This document shows positions 52,542 to 61,434 of a stretch of DNA of 64,000 bases, piece by piece; the stretch's first letter is position 1; each line of letters begins with the position of its first letter. The stretch is from Lysinibacillus xylanilyticus. GTDB lineage: Bacteria > Bacillota > Bacilli > Bacillales_A > Planococcaceae. The notes under the pieces are model-generated. The model was not told the origin of the DNA. It saw only the letters and a program-made list of their open reading frames with translations, and did no database searches. The DNA lies in contig NZ_LFXJ01000010.1 in the NCBI RefSeq assembly GCF_001183605.1, positions 607,891-671,890 of the forward strand, in the 5' to 3' direction. The translations under genes were made by a program, and so were the position numbers.

Positions 52542-52602
52542 CTTTAGTAGAAATAATAACAGAATATTCGATATATTAATAGCAACTAGAGAGTGGGGAT
52601 GG

Positions 52603-54036
52603 ATGTTGAGTAAAGGGGAACAACGGCATGATAATCAATTAAACCGTTCAATGAAAAGTCGTCATTTATTAATGCTTTCGCTCGGTGGCGTTATTGGAAC
52701 AGGACTCTTTTTAAATGTTGGCTACACAATTAATCAAGCGGGTCCTGGAGGCGCATTAATTGGTTATTTATTTGGTGGTTTAATATTGTATATGGTAATG
52801 AATTGTCTTGGAGAATTAGCTGTTTACATGCCTGTAACTGGTTCTTTCCAAACCTATGCAACACGTTTTATCGGTCCTTCAGCAGGATTTTCTTTAGGGT
52901 GGATGTATTTTGTAGGGTCAGCTGCCACAGCGGGCGTAGAATTTACTGCAGCGGGGATTCTGATGCAACATTGGTTCCCTAATGTCCCTATTTGGATTTG
53001 GTGTGCTGTATTTATGGTACTGTTATTTACTTTAAATGCATTAACAACTAGAGGCTTTGCAGAAGCAGAATTTTGGTTTGCAAGCATTAAAGTTATTGCG
53101 GTGATTGCGTTTATTGTTATAGGAGTTGCCGCAATCTTTGGATTGATTCCGCTAGCTGATCGTCCAACACCACATTTTACGAATTTAGCACCGTCTGGTT
53201 TATTCCCAGCAGGTATTGCGATTATATTTGTCACAATGATGAATGTTATCTTTTCTTATCAAGGTTCTGAACTTGTCGGGATTGCAGCAGGAGAAACTGA
53301 AAATCCAGAGAAAAATATTCCTCGGGCAATAAAGACAATTCTTTTTAGAATTATAGTTTTTTATATTGCTTCTATTATTGTTTTATCTGCTATATTCCCT
53401 TCATCGGAGCTTGGACTACTAGAAAGTCCTTTTGTCACATTGATGAAATTAGCTGGCGTTCCATATGCTGCTGGCATTATGAACTTTGTTATTTTAACAG
53501 CGATATTATCAGTAGGTAATTCATGTTTATATGCTTCAACACGTTTATTATGGTCGATGTCAAAAGAGGGAATGGCTCCTAAATTATTTGGGCGATTAAC
53601 GAAAAATAAAGTGCCATTAAATGCACTCATTTTCACGATGCTTTTCTCGCTGCTTTCTTTATTAACGAGCGTGATGGAAGCAGATGCAGTATTTGTTTTA
53701 CTCATGTCTATTGCAGGGATTTCTGTAACAATTTCATGGATGGGAATATGTGCATCTCAATTGATGTTCCGATATCGATATGTCAAAGCAGGAGGAGATG
53801 TGGCTGAATTAAAATTTAAAACACCGTTTTATCCATTGATTCCAGTGTTCTGCATTGTTTTTTGCATGCTAATCCTTGTCTTTTTAGCATTCGATCCAAC
53901 ACAAAGAGTTGGTTTACTTTATGGGATTGGATTCTTTATCGCTTGCATGATTTTCTATAAATTAAAATTGAGTAAAACAAATACAGTTTCTTCTGAGTTT
54001 GAAATAAAAAATGAGGAATCACTTGATATACACTGA
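52603..54036 (+). CDS. APC-family amino acid permease, RocE/RocC-like
   Basis: A 12-helix amino acid/proton symporter of the AAT family. SMKSRHLLMLSLGGVIGTGL (about residue 14) and GPGGALIGYLFGG resemble B. subtilis RocE and RocC, the arginine/ornithine permeases. 477 aa from ATG 52603. The frame is open from 52531, but those codons lie partly in the hairpin. Its ribosome site is weak (GTGGGGATGG). The neighbouring guanidino hydrolases and RocB point to arginine-like substrates. Confidence 0.87.
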   Translation: MLSKGEQRHDNQLNRSMKSRHLLMLSLGGVIGTGLFLNVGYTINQAGPGGALIGYLFGGLILYMVMNCLGELAVYMPVTGSFQTYATRFIGPSAGFSLGWMYFVGSAATAGVEFTAAGILMQHWFPNVPIWIWCAVFMVLLFTLNALTTRGFAEAEFWFASIKVIAVIAFIVIGVAAIFGLIPLADRPTPHFTNLAPSGLFPAGIAIIFVTMMNVIFSYQGSELVGIAAGETENPEKNIPRAIKTILFRIIVFYIASIIVLSAIFPSSELGLLESPFVTLMKLAGVPYAAGIMNFVILTAILSVGNSCLYASTRLLWSMSKEGMAPKLFGRLTKNKVPLNALIFTMLFSLLSLLTSVMEADAVFVLLMSIAGISVTISWMGICASQLMFRYRYVKAGGDVAELKFKTPFYPLIPVFCIVFCMLILVFLAFDPTQRVGLLYGIGFFIACMIFYKLKLSKTNTVSSEFEIKNEESLDIH

Positions 54037-54078
54037 TATGTATTCTGTGTTGAGAAGATCGGATAAAGGAGAGTTTTT

Positions 54079-55683
54079 ATGAATGTTTATCTTTGGAATA
54101 CCCCTGAAAAACTACGTGCATTATTATGTGAAATTGTCAGTTGGGAAAGTAGAACTTTAACAAAAGGTGAACATGAATTTGCCTATAAATTAAAAAATAA
54201 ATTGCAAACGCTTTCTTATTTTCAGAAAAACCCAGAACTTATTGAATTGCATGATGCGGGTCTCGAACGCAATGCTGTGACTGCTTTGTATAAGCATCCA
54301 TCTGCAGTAGAAACGGTTGTGTTAATTAGTCATTTTGATACTGTCCATACAGAAGAATATGGTGAGCTTGAACCATTAGCCTTCTTCCCTGAAGAGCTTA
54401 CAAAAAAGCTAATGGAATCTAGATACAAAAAAGATTTACCGGAAGCCGCAAGAATTGATTTGGAATCAGGCAACTACTTATTCGGTCGTGGGACGATGGA
54501 TATGAAAATGGGGCTTGCTTTACATATGCAGTTGATTGAAAAGGCAAGTATCGAAGAATGGCCAATCAATCTTATTTTAACGGCCGTGCCAGATGAAGAA
54601 GTGAATTCTGCTGGGATGCGTGCAGCAGTTGTAGAGCTTGTCAGACTCCGTGAACTGCATGGACTCTCTTATAAACTATTTTTAAATAGTGAGCCTTCTT
54701 TTTCACAAGGCCCGGCTGATATCAACGAATATATATATTCAGGAACTATTGGAAAAATTATGCCAGCAGCTTTATTTTACGGAAAAGAGACTCATGTAGG
54801 TGAGCCATTAAAAGGAATGACAGCGAATTTTATTGCCTCATACATGACGCAGCATATGGAGTGGAATCCAATTTTCCGTGAAACTGATCTAGGCGAAAGT
54901 ACGCCATTACCTGTATCTTTACAATTAAAAGATTTGAAAATGGAGTATTCTACACAAACACCATATCGAGCAGCAGCCCTTTATAATGTGTTTTTATTAA
55001 AGCGCACAGCATCTGAAGTAATGGATATTTTTGAACAAGTTGCATTAGAAGCAATGTCAGCTTGTAATGAACAATATAAGCGAATTTGTGAGCGCGAAAA
55101 AGTACATGGCGTGGGTGAAGTAAAGGTACTTCGTTATGAGGCACTTTTAGAGTATGCGATAAAGAAATTAGGCGCTGTGGAAGTAAGTTTAATAAAAAAT
55201 CAAGTTCTTGAAAATAGTGCATGGGATGATCGAGAGAAATCTATTCGCATCGTGGATCAGCTAATGATTCGCTGCCAGGAACTAGCACCAGCGACAGTGT
55301 TGTTATATGCACCACCATATTATCCGGCGATCAATTCATCCAATCACCCCCTTATCATTCAATCGATTGAATTGATGAAGAAAACGGCCAAAACATTTGA
55401 TATTGAAGTAGAGCAAATTCATTATTTTAATGGTATTTGTGATTTGAGCTATGTCAATTATTCAGATGACTCAAATGAATGGACAGCATTCGAGCACAAT
55501 ACACCTGTATGGGGTGACACGTACAGTATTCCTTTTGAAGCGATGTCCGCATTACAGGGCCCTGTTTTAAACGTAGGACCTTTTGGGAAAGATGCCCACC
55601 AAAAGACGGAAAGACTACATGTGGATAGCGCATTTAAGGAAATGCCAGTGATGATTGATACGCTTATTAAAAGCTTATTTTAA
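54079..55683 (+). CDS. rocB: RocB-like M20-family hydrolase
   Basis: A zinc amidohydrolase/peptidase of the M20 family. Metal-site motifs are VVLISHFDTVHTEEYGEL (about residue 87), FGRGTMDMKMGLALHM (about 137) and AVPDEEVNSAGMRAA (about 173). 534 aa is the RocB size, longer than ordinary M20 enzymes. RocB is part of the arginine-degradation operon of B. subtilis, but its exact reaction is not known to me. It is 42 bp after the permease, with AAAGGAGAG upstream. Confidence 0.87.
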   Translation: MNVYLWNTPEKLRALLCEIVSWESRTLTKGEHEFAYKLKNKLQTLSYFQKNPELIELHDAGLERNAVTALYKHPSAVETVVLISHFDTVHTEEYGELEPLAFFPEELTKKLMESRYKKDLPEAARIDLESGNYLFGRGTMDMKMGLALHMQLIEKASIEEWPINLILTAVPDEEVNSAGMRAAVVELVRLRELHGLSYKLFLNSEPSFSQGPADINEYIYSGTIGKIMPAALFYGKETHVGEPLKGMTANFIASYMTQHMEWNPIFRETDLGESTPLPVSLQLKDLKMEYSTQTPYRAAALYNVFLLKRTASEVMDIFEQVALEAMSACNEQYKRICEREKVHGVGEVKVLRYEALLEYAIKKLGAVEVSLIKNQVLENSAWDDREKSIRIVDQLMIRCQELAPATVLLYAPPYYPAINSSNHPLIIQSIELMKKTAKTFDIEVEQIHYFNGICDLSYVNYSDDSNEWTAFEHNTPVWGDTYSIPFEAMSALQGPVLNVGPFGKDAHQKTERLHVDSAFKEMPVMIDTLIKSLF

Positions 55684-55718
55684 TTGAATGACTTTGTTCA
55701 ATAATATTGATGATAATT

Positions 55719-55750
55719 AAATCAAGGACCTTGTGAGGTTCTTGATTTTT
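55719..55750 (+). terminator. Terminator of the guanidino-hydrolase operon
   Basis: AAATCAAGGACCT (55719-55731) pairs with AGGTTCTTGATTT (55736-55748), followed by T's, 36 bp past rocB. Confidence 0.88.
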
Positions 55751-55917
55751 TGCTGTTATAAGTAAGGCGTTGAATAAGAATTAGCTTTATTATTTTTTGA
55801 GAATATTTTATGCAACGAAATGAAATGCCTGCTATAAAGTTTTGTTTTTGACTACGGAAACCTGCCTAGCAATATGTAGGTTTTTTGTGCTTTTTTAAGG
55901 TGGGGCCAATCTAGTTT

Positions 55918-56116
55918 TTCAATGTGTGTGAGGAGATTTTAGAGGAAGTACGCCACTTAAACATTCGTCATGAACATTCAAAAGTACTGATATTGTAACA
56001 ATCAGGATCGGGATGTGCCATGCCAAAATCTCAAATAGCGAGCAATTGAAAACATGCTGTGAATTAGCTGATCAAGCACTATACACAGCAAAACGAACGT
56101 TCGTAACAACTTTTAC
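55918..56116 (+). pseudogene. Frameshifted remnant of a GGDEF (diguanylate cyclase) domain
   Basis: From 55918 one frame reads FNVCEEILEEVRHLNIRHEH and then stops. About 15 nt upstream of that stop, the next frame continues as DIVTIRIGMCHAKISNSEQ and CCELADQALYTAKR. This is the C-terminal half of a GGDEF domain (family: V.ISIGV, then ADQALYxAKR). The first half, including the GG(D/E)EF loop, is gone. 55751-55917 and 56117-56200 show nothing else recognisable. Confidence 0.72.
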
Positions 56117-56205
56117 AGAAAAAGTGGAAATTTTGGTGAAGGTGTATGTTTACCTTTGTAATGTTAGTAAAACGTTGATACAATGCGCTTTCATGCCTTC
56201 CAAGG

Positions 56206-56235
56206 TTGCTTAATGTATAACGAAAGTGTTACAAT
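56206..56235 (+). promoter_or_regulatory. Possible promoter of asp23-fakA
   Basis: TTGCTT (56206-56211) and TACAAT (56230-56235) are 18 bp apart, 36 bp before the asp23 start. Confidence 0.45.
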
Positions 56236-56270
56236 ATCATTTAGTCAAAAAGAGCCAAGGGGGCATTTCT

Positions 56271-56633
56271 ATGTCAATTGAATTAAACAATGAATTCGGC
56301 CAAATTGATATTTCAACAGATGTACTTGCACAAATAGCTGGTGGCGCTGCTGTAGAATGCTACGGTATTGTTGGCATGGCATCTAAACATCAAATTCGTG
56401 ATGGTCTAACTGATATTTTACGTAAAGAAAATTTTGCAAAAGGTGTTGTTATTCGAAAACAGGACGACAATTTACATATTGATATGTACATTATTGTTAG
56501 TTACGGGACAAAAATTTCGGAAGTTGCTTATCAAGTACAATCGAAAGTGAAATATACAGTGGATAAAACATTAGGTATGAGCGTGAAATCTGTCAATATC
56601 TTTGTACAGGGCGTTCGTGTAGCGAATGATTAA
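56271..56633 (+). CDS. yloU: Asp23/Gls24-family envelope stress protein (YloU-like)
   Basis: A 120-aa Asp23-domain protein. IDISTDVLAQIAGGAAVEC is the typical start, with MSVKSVNIFVQGVRV at the end. The function in Bacilli is unclear; in staphylococci Asp23 is membrane-associated and linked to envelope homeostasis. AAGGGGG before ATG 56271 fixes the start; the open frame from 56226 is an extension. It is paired with fakA as in B. subtilis. Confidence 0.9.
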   Translation: MSIELNNEFGQIDISTDVLAQIAGGAAVECYGIVGMASKHQIRDGLTDILRKENFAKGVVIRKQDDNLHIDMYIIVSYGTKISEVAYQVQSKVKYTVDKTLGMSVKSVNIFVQGVRVAND

Positions 56634-56651
56634 GAGGAGGAACTAATTCTA

Positions 56652-58301
56652 ATGCAGTCTTTAGACGGAATAAAGTTTGCAGAAATGGTGCAAATGGGTG
56701 CCCATCACCTATTCCAAAATGCAAATTATGTTGATTCATTAAATGTATTTCCAGTACCAGATGGTGATACAGGAACGAATATGAACCTATCGATGACATC
56801 TGGGGCAAAAGAAACAGAGCAATATGCGTCAGAACATATCGGCAAAACAGCTCAAGCTTTATCAAAAGGTTTACTTATGGGAGCACGCGGAAATTCAGGC
56901 GTTATTTTATCGCAGTTATTCCGTGGTTTTGGTAAATCTATCGAAAAAGAAGAGACAATTGATGCTAAGGGCTTTGCGGGTGCCTTCCAAGCAGGCGTAG
57001 AAACTGCTTATAAAGCAGTAATGAAGCCAGTTGAAGGAACAATTTTAACGGTTGCACGTGAAGCTGCGAAAAAAGGTGTAGAAGTGGCAGAAACTGAAAC
57101 CGATATCATTGCGGTAATGGAAGCATTTACTGCTGAAGCACAGGCTTCGTTGCAACGTACACCTGAACTTCTACCTGTTCTAAAAGAAGTCGGTGTTGTA
57201 GATAGTGGCGGTCAGGGTCTTCTATTTGTGTATGAAGGATTTTTAGCATCCTTAAAAGGCGAGCCATTACCGGTGAAAAATGAAGCAACTTTAAATGATT
57301 TAATTAATGCAGAACATCATAGAGCACAAGATTTCATGGATACTGCGGATATTGAATTTGGTTATTGTACAGAAATCATGGTTCGTTTTGAAGAAGGAAA
57401 AGAGCCATTTAGTGAAGAACAATTCCGCAATGAATTAAGCCCTCTAGGTGATTCTTTACTCGTTATTTCAGATGAAGAAATTGCAAAAGTGCATATTCAT
57501 TCTGAGCAACCAGGCGCTGTTTTAGCAATGGGCCAAAAATATGGTAGTCTCATTAAAATTAAAGTCGACAATATGCGTGAACAGCATTCTGCCATTGTTG
57601 GTGAGGAGCATAAAGCACCTTCTTCAGCTAAAAAAGCAGAAAAGCACCCATATGCAATTGTAACGATTGCAATGGGCGAGGGAGTTGCTGAATTACTTCG
57701 TTCAATTGGTGCTTCTTACGTTATTGAAGGCGGTCAAACAATGAACCCTTCAACTGAAGATATCGTGAAGGCAGTACAAGAAATTGGTGCTGAAAAAGTA
57801 TTGATTTTACCAAATAACAAAAATATCGTCATGGCAGCAGAACAAGCAGTAGAGCTTTTAGATATAGAAGCGGCTGTAGTTCCAACGAAAACAATCCCTC
57901 AAGGTATGGCGGCGATTCTATCGTTTAATCCAGAGGCGGCAGTTGAATTGAACCAATCAACAATGACAGAAGCCTTTGCAAATGTTAAAACAGGCCAAGT
58001 AACTTATGCAGTTCGCGATACATCTATTGATGGTGTGGAAATTCATAAGGATGATTTCATGGCTCTTGCTGAAGGAAAGATTGTATTATCTACTCCGGCA
58101 TTAAAAGATGCTGCTCAGAAGGTAATTACTGATTTAGTAGATGAAGATGCAGAAATTGTAACAGTCATCTATGGTGAGGATACAACGGAAGAAAACGCCT
58201 CAGAATTAGTGAAATTTATTGAAGAGAATTATCCAGAGGTTGAGGTAGAGTTATTTAATGGTAAACAAGGATTATATCCGTATATTATTTCAGTAGAATA
58301 A
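56652..58301 (+). CDS. fakA: Fatty acid kinase catalytic subunit (DhaL/DegV-partner, YloV)
   Basis: It phosphorylates FakB-bound fatty acids for phospholipid synthesis. The N-terminal DhaL nucleotide domain shows NVFPVPDGDTGTNMNLSM (about residue 30) and LMGARGNSGVILSQLFRG (about 75). The middle and C-terminal domains (about 210-549) bind FakB. 549 aa is normal. GAGGAGG precedes the ATG. Confidence 0.93.
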   Translation: MQSLDGIKFAEMVQMGAHHLFQNANYVDSLNVFPVPDGDTGTNMNLSMTSGAKETEQYASEHIGKTAQALSKGLLMGARGNSGVILSQLFRGFGKSIEKEETIDAKGFAGAFQAGVETAYKAVMKPVEGTILTVAREAAKKGVEVAETETDIIAVMEAFTAEAQASLQRTPELLPVLKEVGVVDSGGQGLLFVYEGFLASLKGEPLPVKNEATLNDLINAEHHRAQDFMDTADIEFGYCTEIMVRFEEGKEPFSEEQFRNELSPLGDSLLVISDEEIAKVHIHSEQPGAVLAMGQKYGSLIKIKVDNMREQHSAIVGEEHKAPSSAKKAEKHPYAIVTIAMGEGVAELLRSIGASYVIEGGQTMNPSTEDIVKAVQEIGAEKVLILPNNKNIVMAAEQAVELLDIEAAVVPTKTIPQGMAAILSFNPEAAVELNQSTMTEAFANVKTGQVTYAVRDTSIDGVEIHKDDFMALAEGKIVLSTPALKDAAQKVITDLVDEDAEIVTVIYGEDTTEENASELVKFIEENYPEVEVELFNGKQGLYPYIISVE

Positions 58302-58650
58302 TTCAATCTACTTTGCGTATAAGTAGACAAAGCAGTGCACAAGCCGTGTACTGCTTTTGTTTATGGTACAAGGAGAGTAGGAATTAATAAACTATAAAAT
58401 CAGCTAAGAATTAATGATCTGATGTATGTTTCCAGAGGACAACGAACTTGGAAATATTGGGATTTCGGCATTTTGAAATCATTGTGTATACGGAGTAGAC
58501 AAAAATTAATCAATATTTCCGTTGTGAAATTATAGTCGTGTAAATTTTCTGAAAGTTGATAAAGAAGTGCTTTACTTTTATAGTAACTATCAAGCATGAT
58601 ATAAATAAAAAATCGATATTATTATATGGATAGAATAGAGGGGTGTTATT
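58302..58650 (+). terminator. Gap fakA-sdaAB with terminator at 58329-58357
   Basis: AAAGCAGTGCAC (58329-58340) pairs with GTGTACTGCTTT (58346-58357) before a T-rich end, giving the fakA terminator. The rest is A/T-rich. A 65-codon minus-strand frame (58400-58597) has no ribosome site and matches nothing I know, so it is left uncalled. Confidence 0.7.
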
Positions 58651-59313
58651 ATGAAGTTTACTTCAGTATTTGATATTATTGGACCAGTGATGATTGGGCC
58701 TTCTTCTTCTCATACGGCAGGTGCCGCACGAATTGGACGCGTTGCTAGAGATTTATTTGGAAGACAACCAAAATGGGCTAAAATCCACTTATATGGTTCG
58801 TTTGCTGAAACGTATAAAGGGCATGGAACAGATGTAGCTTTGGTAGGGGGCCTATTAAATTACGATACATTCGATGAACGGATTAAAACAGCTTTTGCCG
58901 ATGCAGAAAAGGCGGGCTTAGATTATGAGTTTATCCCTGAAACAGCAAATATGGAGCATCCAAATACAGCTCGCCTTGTGATTGGCGATGATGAAGGAGA
59001 GATGTCTGTCGTTGGTATCTCTATCGGTGGCGGTAAAATTGAAGTGAGTGAGGTTAATGGCTTCAAGCTACGTCTAACAGGTGGCATGCCAGCAATCCTT
59101 GTTGTTCATGATGATCGCGCTGGCTGTATTGCCAATGTGGCAAATTGCTTAGCGATGCATGCAGTCAACATTGGCCATATGGAGGTTTCACGTATTGAAC
59201 GTGGTTTAACGGCCCTTATGGTGATAGAAGTCGATCAAAATATCGAGGATAAAATATTGCAACAAATTTCTTTAATACCACATATTTCGAAGGTTTCTAA
59301 AATTAATAACTAA
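58651..59313 (+). CDS. sdaAB: L-serine dehydratase, beta subunit
   Basis: It deaminates L-serine to pyruvate together with SdaAA. IGPVMIGPSSSHTAGAARIG (about residue 10) is the beta-chain signature. The C-terminal ACT-like domain starts at ILVVHDDRAGCIANVANCLA (about 149). 220 aa. AGAGGGGTG precedes the ATG, and sdaAA follows after 14 bp. Confidence 0.95.
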   Translation: MKFTSVFDIIGPVMIGPSSSHTAGAARIGRVARDLFGRQPKWAKIHLYGSFAETYKGHGTDVALVGGLLNYDTFDERIKTAFADAEKAGLDYEFIPETANMEHPNTARLVIGDDEGEMSVVGISIGGGKIEVSEVNGFKLRLTGGMPAILVVHDDRAGCIANVANCLAMHAVNIGHMEVSRIERGLTALMVIEVDQNIEDKILQQISLIPHISKVSKINN

Positions 59314-59327
59314 GGAGGCGCACCAAT

Positions 59328-60239
59328 ATGGATGTATTGTTTCATAATGTTCGTGAACTAGTTGAACGAGCGGAGCAAGAAGGAAAGCTAATTTCTGAAA
59401 TTATGATTGAGCAAGAAATGTTAATAACTGGACGCACAAGAGAAGAAATTATACAGCAAATGGACAATAATTTAACGGTGATGGAGGAAGCTGTTGAAAG
59501 AGGCTTGAAAGGTGTAAAATCTGTAACAGGCTTAACAGGCGGTGACGCAGTATTACTTCAAAATTATATATCACAAGGAAATTCGCTGTCGGGTGATTTA
59601 TTACTAGACGCAGTGAGTAAAGCGGTTGCTACAAATGAAGTTAATGCGGCTATGGGTACAATTTGTGCTACCCCAACTGCAGGTTCAGCTGGGGTTGTAC
59701 CAGGGACACTGTTTGCAGTGAAGAACAAGCTAAATCCGACACGTGAGCAAATGATTCGTTATTTATTTACATCGGGTGCTTTCGGCTTTGTTGTTGCTAA
59801 TAATGCTTCGATTTCAGGTGCTGCTGGTGGCTGTCAAGCAGAGGTTGGCTCAGCTGCTGGTATGGCAGCGGCAGCGATTGTAGAGATGGCTGGTGGTACT
59901 CCACAGCAATGTTCAGAAGCATTTGCCATTACACTGAAAAATATGCTAGGGCTTGTTTGTGACCCGGTAGCTGGCTTAGTAGAGGTTCCTTGTGTTAAGC
60001 GGAATGCTATGGGAGCGGCAAATTCCCTTGTGGCAGCGGATATGGCACTTGCGGGGGTCACAAGTCGCATCCCATGTGACGAAGTGATTGGCGCGATGTA
60101 TCGAATTGGACAATCTATGAGTCCGAATTTAAAAGAAACTGCACGTGGAGGCCTTGCTGCAACGCCAACAGGTAAAGCTATTAGCAAAGCCATCTTTGAT
60201 AACGGCAATTTAGAAAGTATCAAGTCACTTCAAAAATAA
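59328..60239 (+). CDS. sdaAA: L-serine dehydratase, alpha subunit
   Basis: The iron-sulfur catalytic chain. Cluster cysteines are in ICATPTAGSAG (about residue 111), SGAAGGCQAEVGSAAGMAAA (about 163) and LGLVCDPVAGLVEVPCVKRN (about 208). 303 aa. AAGGAGG precedes the ATG. Confidence 0.95.
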   Translation: MDVLFHNVRELVERAEQEGKLISEIMIEQEMLITGRTREEIIQQMDNNLTVMEEAVERGLKGVKSVTGLTGGDAVLLQNYISQGNSLSGDLLLDAVSKAVATNEVNAAMGTICATPTAGSAGVVPGTLFAVKNKLNPTREQMIRYLFTSGAFGFVVANNASISGAAGGCQAEVGSAAGMAAAAIVEMAGGTPQQCSEAFAITLKNMLGLVCDPVAGLVEVPCVKRNAMGAANSLVAADMALAGVTSRIPCDEVIGAMYRIGQSMSPNLKETARGGLAATPTGKAISKAIFDNGNLESIKSLQK

Positions 60240-60247
60240 AAATATTC

Positions 60248-60283
60248 AACACGCTTTTCCTAAGTGGAAGGCGTGTTTTTTTG
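60248..60283 (+). terminator. Terminator of sdaAB-sdaAA
   Basis: AACACGCTTTTCC (60248-60260) pairs imperfectly with GGAAGGCGTGTT (60265-60276) before a seven-T run. 60284-60542 holds only R1-like lead-in debris (ATATGGCATACG...TTTTGGTGATGAG near 60470-60512). Confidence 0.82.
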
Positions 60284-60542
60284 AGGTTCTACATGGTATA
60301 GGTGTTTTTATAGGGAAAATAAAAAACATATTGGTGAATTAGTATGGAAGTTCGGACGGGGTGGATATATTTTCCTGGTGATACACTCATCACCGTAACG
60401 TGTAGATGATGAGCTGCTTTGCTTGTGCTCCCGGGCTTCATCTGTGAAGCTACAATCAAATTATATATATGGCATACGTTTGAATAAATGTCATCCCTTA
60501 CTTTTGGTGATGAGCCCTATCAAGAAAAAGCCTTTTGGAATT

Positions 60543-60818
60543 TTAGTAAAGGGTAGGGGTAGGGTAACAGGCAACGGCATCAATCAATCCTTCATCAAAT
60601 CCGTAGAACGCCCAGTAGGCACCGTTCCATCTATATCCAGATACTTCACCCATTTCTATACGAGTAGGATAAAACCAAAACTCTCTCCCGTTTCTAAGCC
60701 ATACATAAGTATTTTGATATACACAATCAATGACATAGGACACAGAAGGTTTTGTTGGTCTGAAGTTTGGTGGAGGTGATTGTGGTCTCATTGTTCCTTG
60801 AGGTGGAAAAAATCCCAA
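60543..60818 (-). CDS. Small Pro/aromatic-rich conserved-type protein, TTG start
   Basis: 91 aa, with a Pro-rich N terminus (GFFPPQGTMRPQSPPPNFRP) followed by a compact aromatic domain (YVWLRNGREFWFYPTR, GYRWNGAYWAFYGFDEG). AAAAGGAGTG lies 8 nt before TTG 60818, a strong ribosome site. The composition is unlike the A/T-driven shadow frames. I recall similar short proteins of unknown role in Bacilli, some labelled transporter without evidence; I do not assign a function. Spore coat or surface roles are possible but unproven. Confidence 0.7.
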   Translation of the reverse strand: MGFFPPQGTMRPQSPPPNFRPTKPSVSYVIDCVYQNTYVWLRNGREFWFYPTRIEMGEVSGYRWNGAYWAFYGFDEGLIDAVACYPTPTLY

Positions 60819-61344
60819 GTGATTTCACTCCTTTTCAACATTATATGCTGAGAAGAAATTAATGCTTTTATTTAACAGAACTTTTAAAACCTAAGGATTG
60901 TAAAGCTATGTATTTCTACTGAAGGTGGGCTTTGTTTGAAGCTAAATAAGTTTATGTTCTTTATGTACACCTACTTAAAGATATAACTATCCAGGCATGT
61001 TGAGTAAGAAAAAAATAGGTTTATTATTGAACGATAAAAGGATTTTTTTGTTGCTATTTGCGTAGTGGCTACTCGACTCCCGCGGGAAAGCGAGACAGAC
61101 GAGACCTCGCCCGAAACGGAAAGAAGAGTCTTCTATTTAATAAGGTGGATAAAAATGGTTAATAAATACACCTGTTAACTATAAATCAATTAGTAATGAA
61201 TAGAATTGCTATCTTAGTGAAAATGAAAAGTTATATAATGATTAATGAATATATAATAATGTTTAGTATTTGTTCAAAAAGTGTTAAACGCAAACAACAA
61301 TATTATGAAAGCTAAGAGTAATCGTAAGAAAGGGGAAAACTCAA
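60819..61344. other. Gap with R1 fragment (copy g, 61061-61126)
   Basis: GTAGTGGCTACTCGACTCCC and GCGGGAAAGCGAGACAG at 61062-61096 match the R1e 5' arm in plus orientation. CGAGACCTCGCCC and ACGGAAAG follow, with the 3' arm lost. The rest is A/T-rich with no gene seen. Confidence 0.55.
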
Positions 61345-61434
61345 ATGCTGAAAAATAGTATGGTTAAACGGATGACTGTAGGTAAAGTACTTGTGGTGAA
61401 AAACTTTGGAGGAGCTGTCGTGCAAGGTGACTGA
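61345..61434 (+). CDS. 29-codon leader ORF overlapping recG
   Basis: ATG 61345 is preceded by AAAGGGGAA and encodes [18 protein letters not shown] plus 11 more residues. The TGA at 61432-61434 overlaps the proposed recG GTG (61427). It may couple translation into recG, whose own Shine-Dalgarno spacing is poor. I recognise no homologue, so it may also be non-functional. Confidence 0.45.
   Translation: MLKNSMVKRMTVGKVLVVKNFGGAVVQGD

Noticed and set aside
58400-58597. 65-codon minus-strand frame between fakA and sdaAB
   Set aside because: No ribosome site and no similarity I recognise; too short to support on openness alone.
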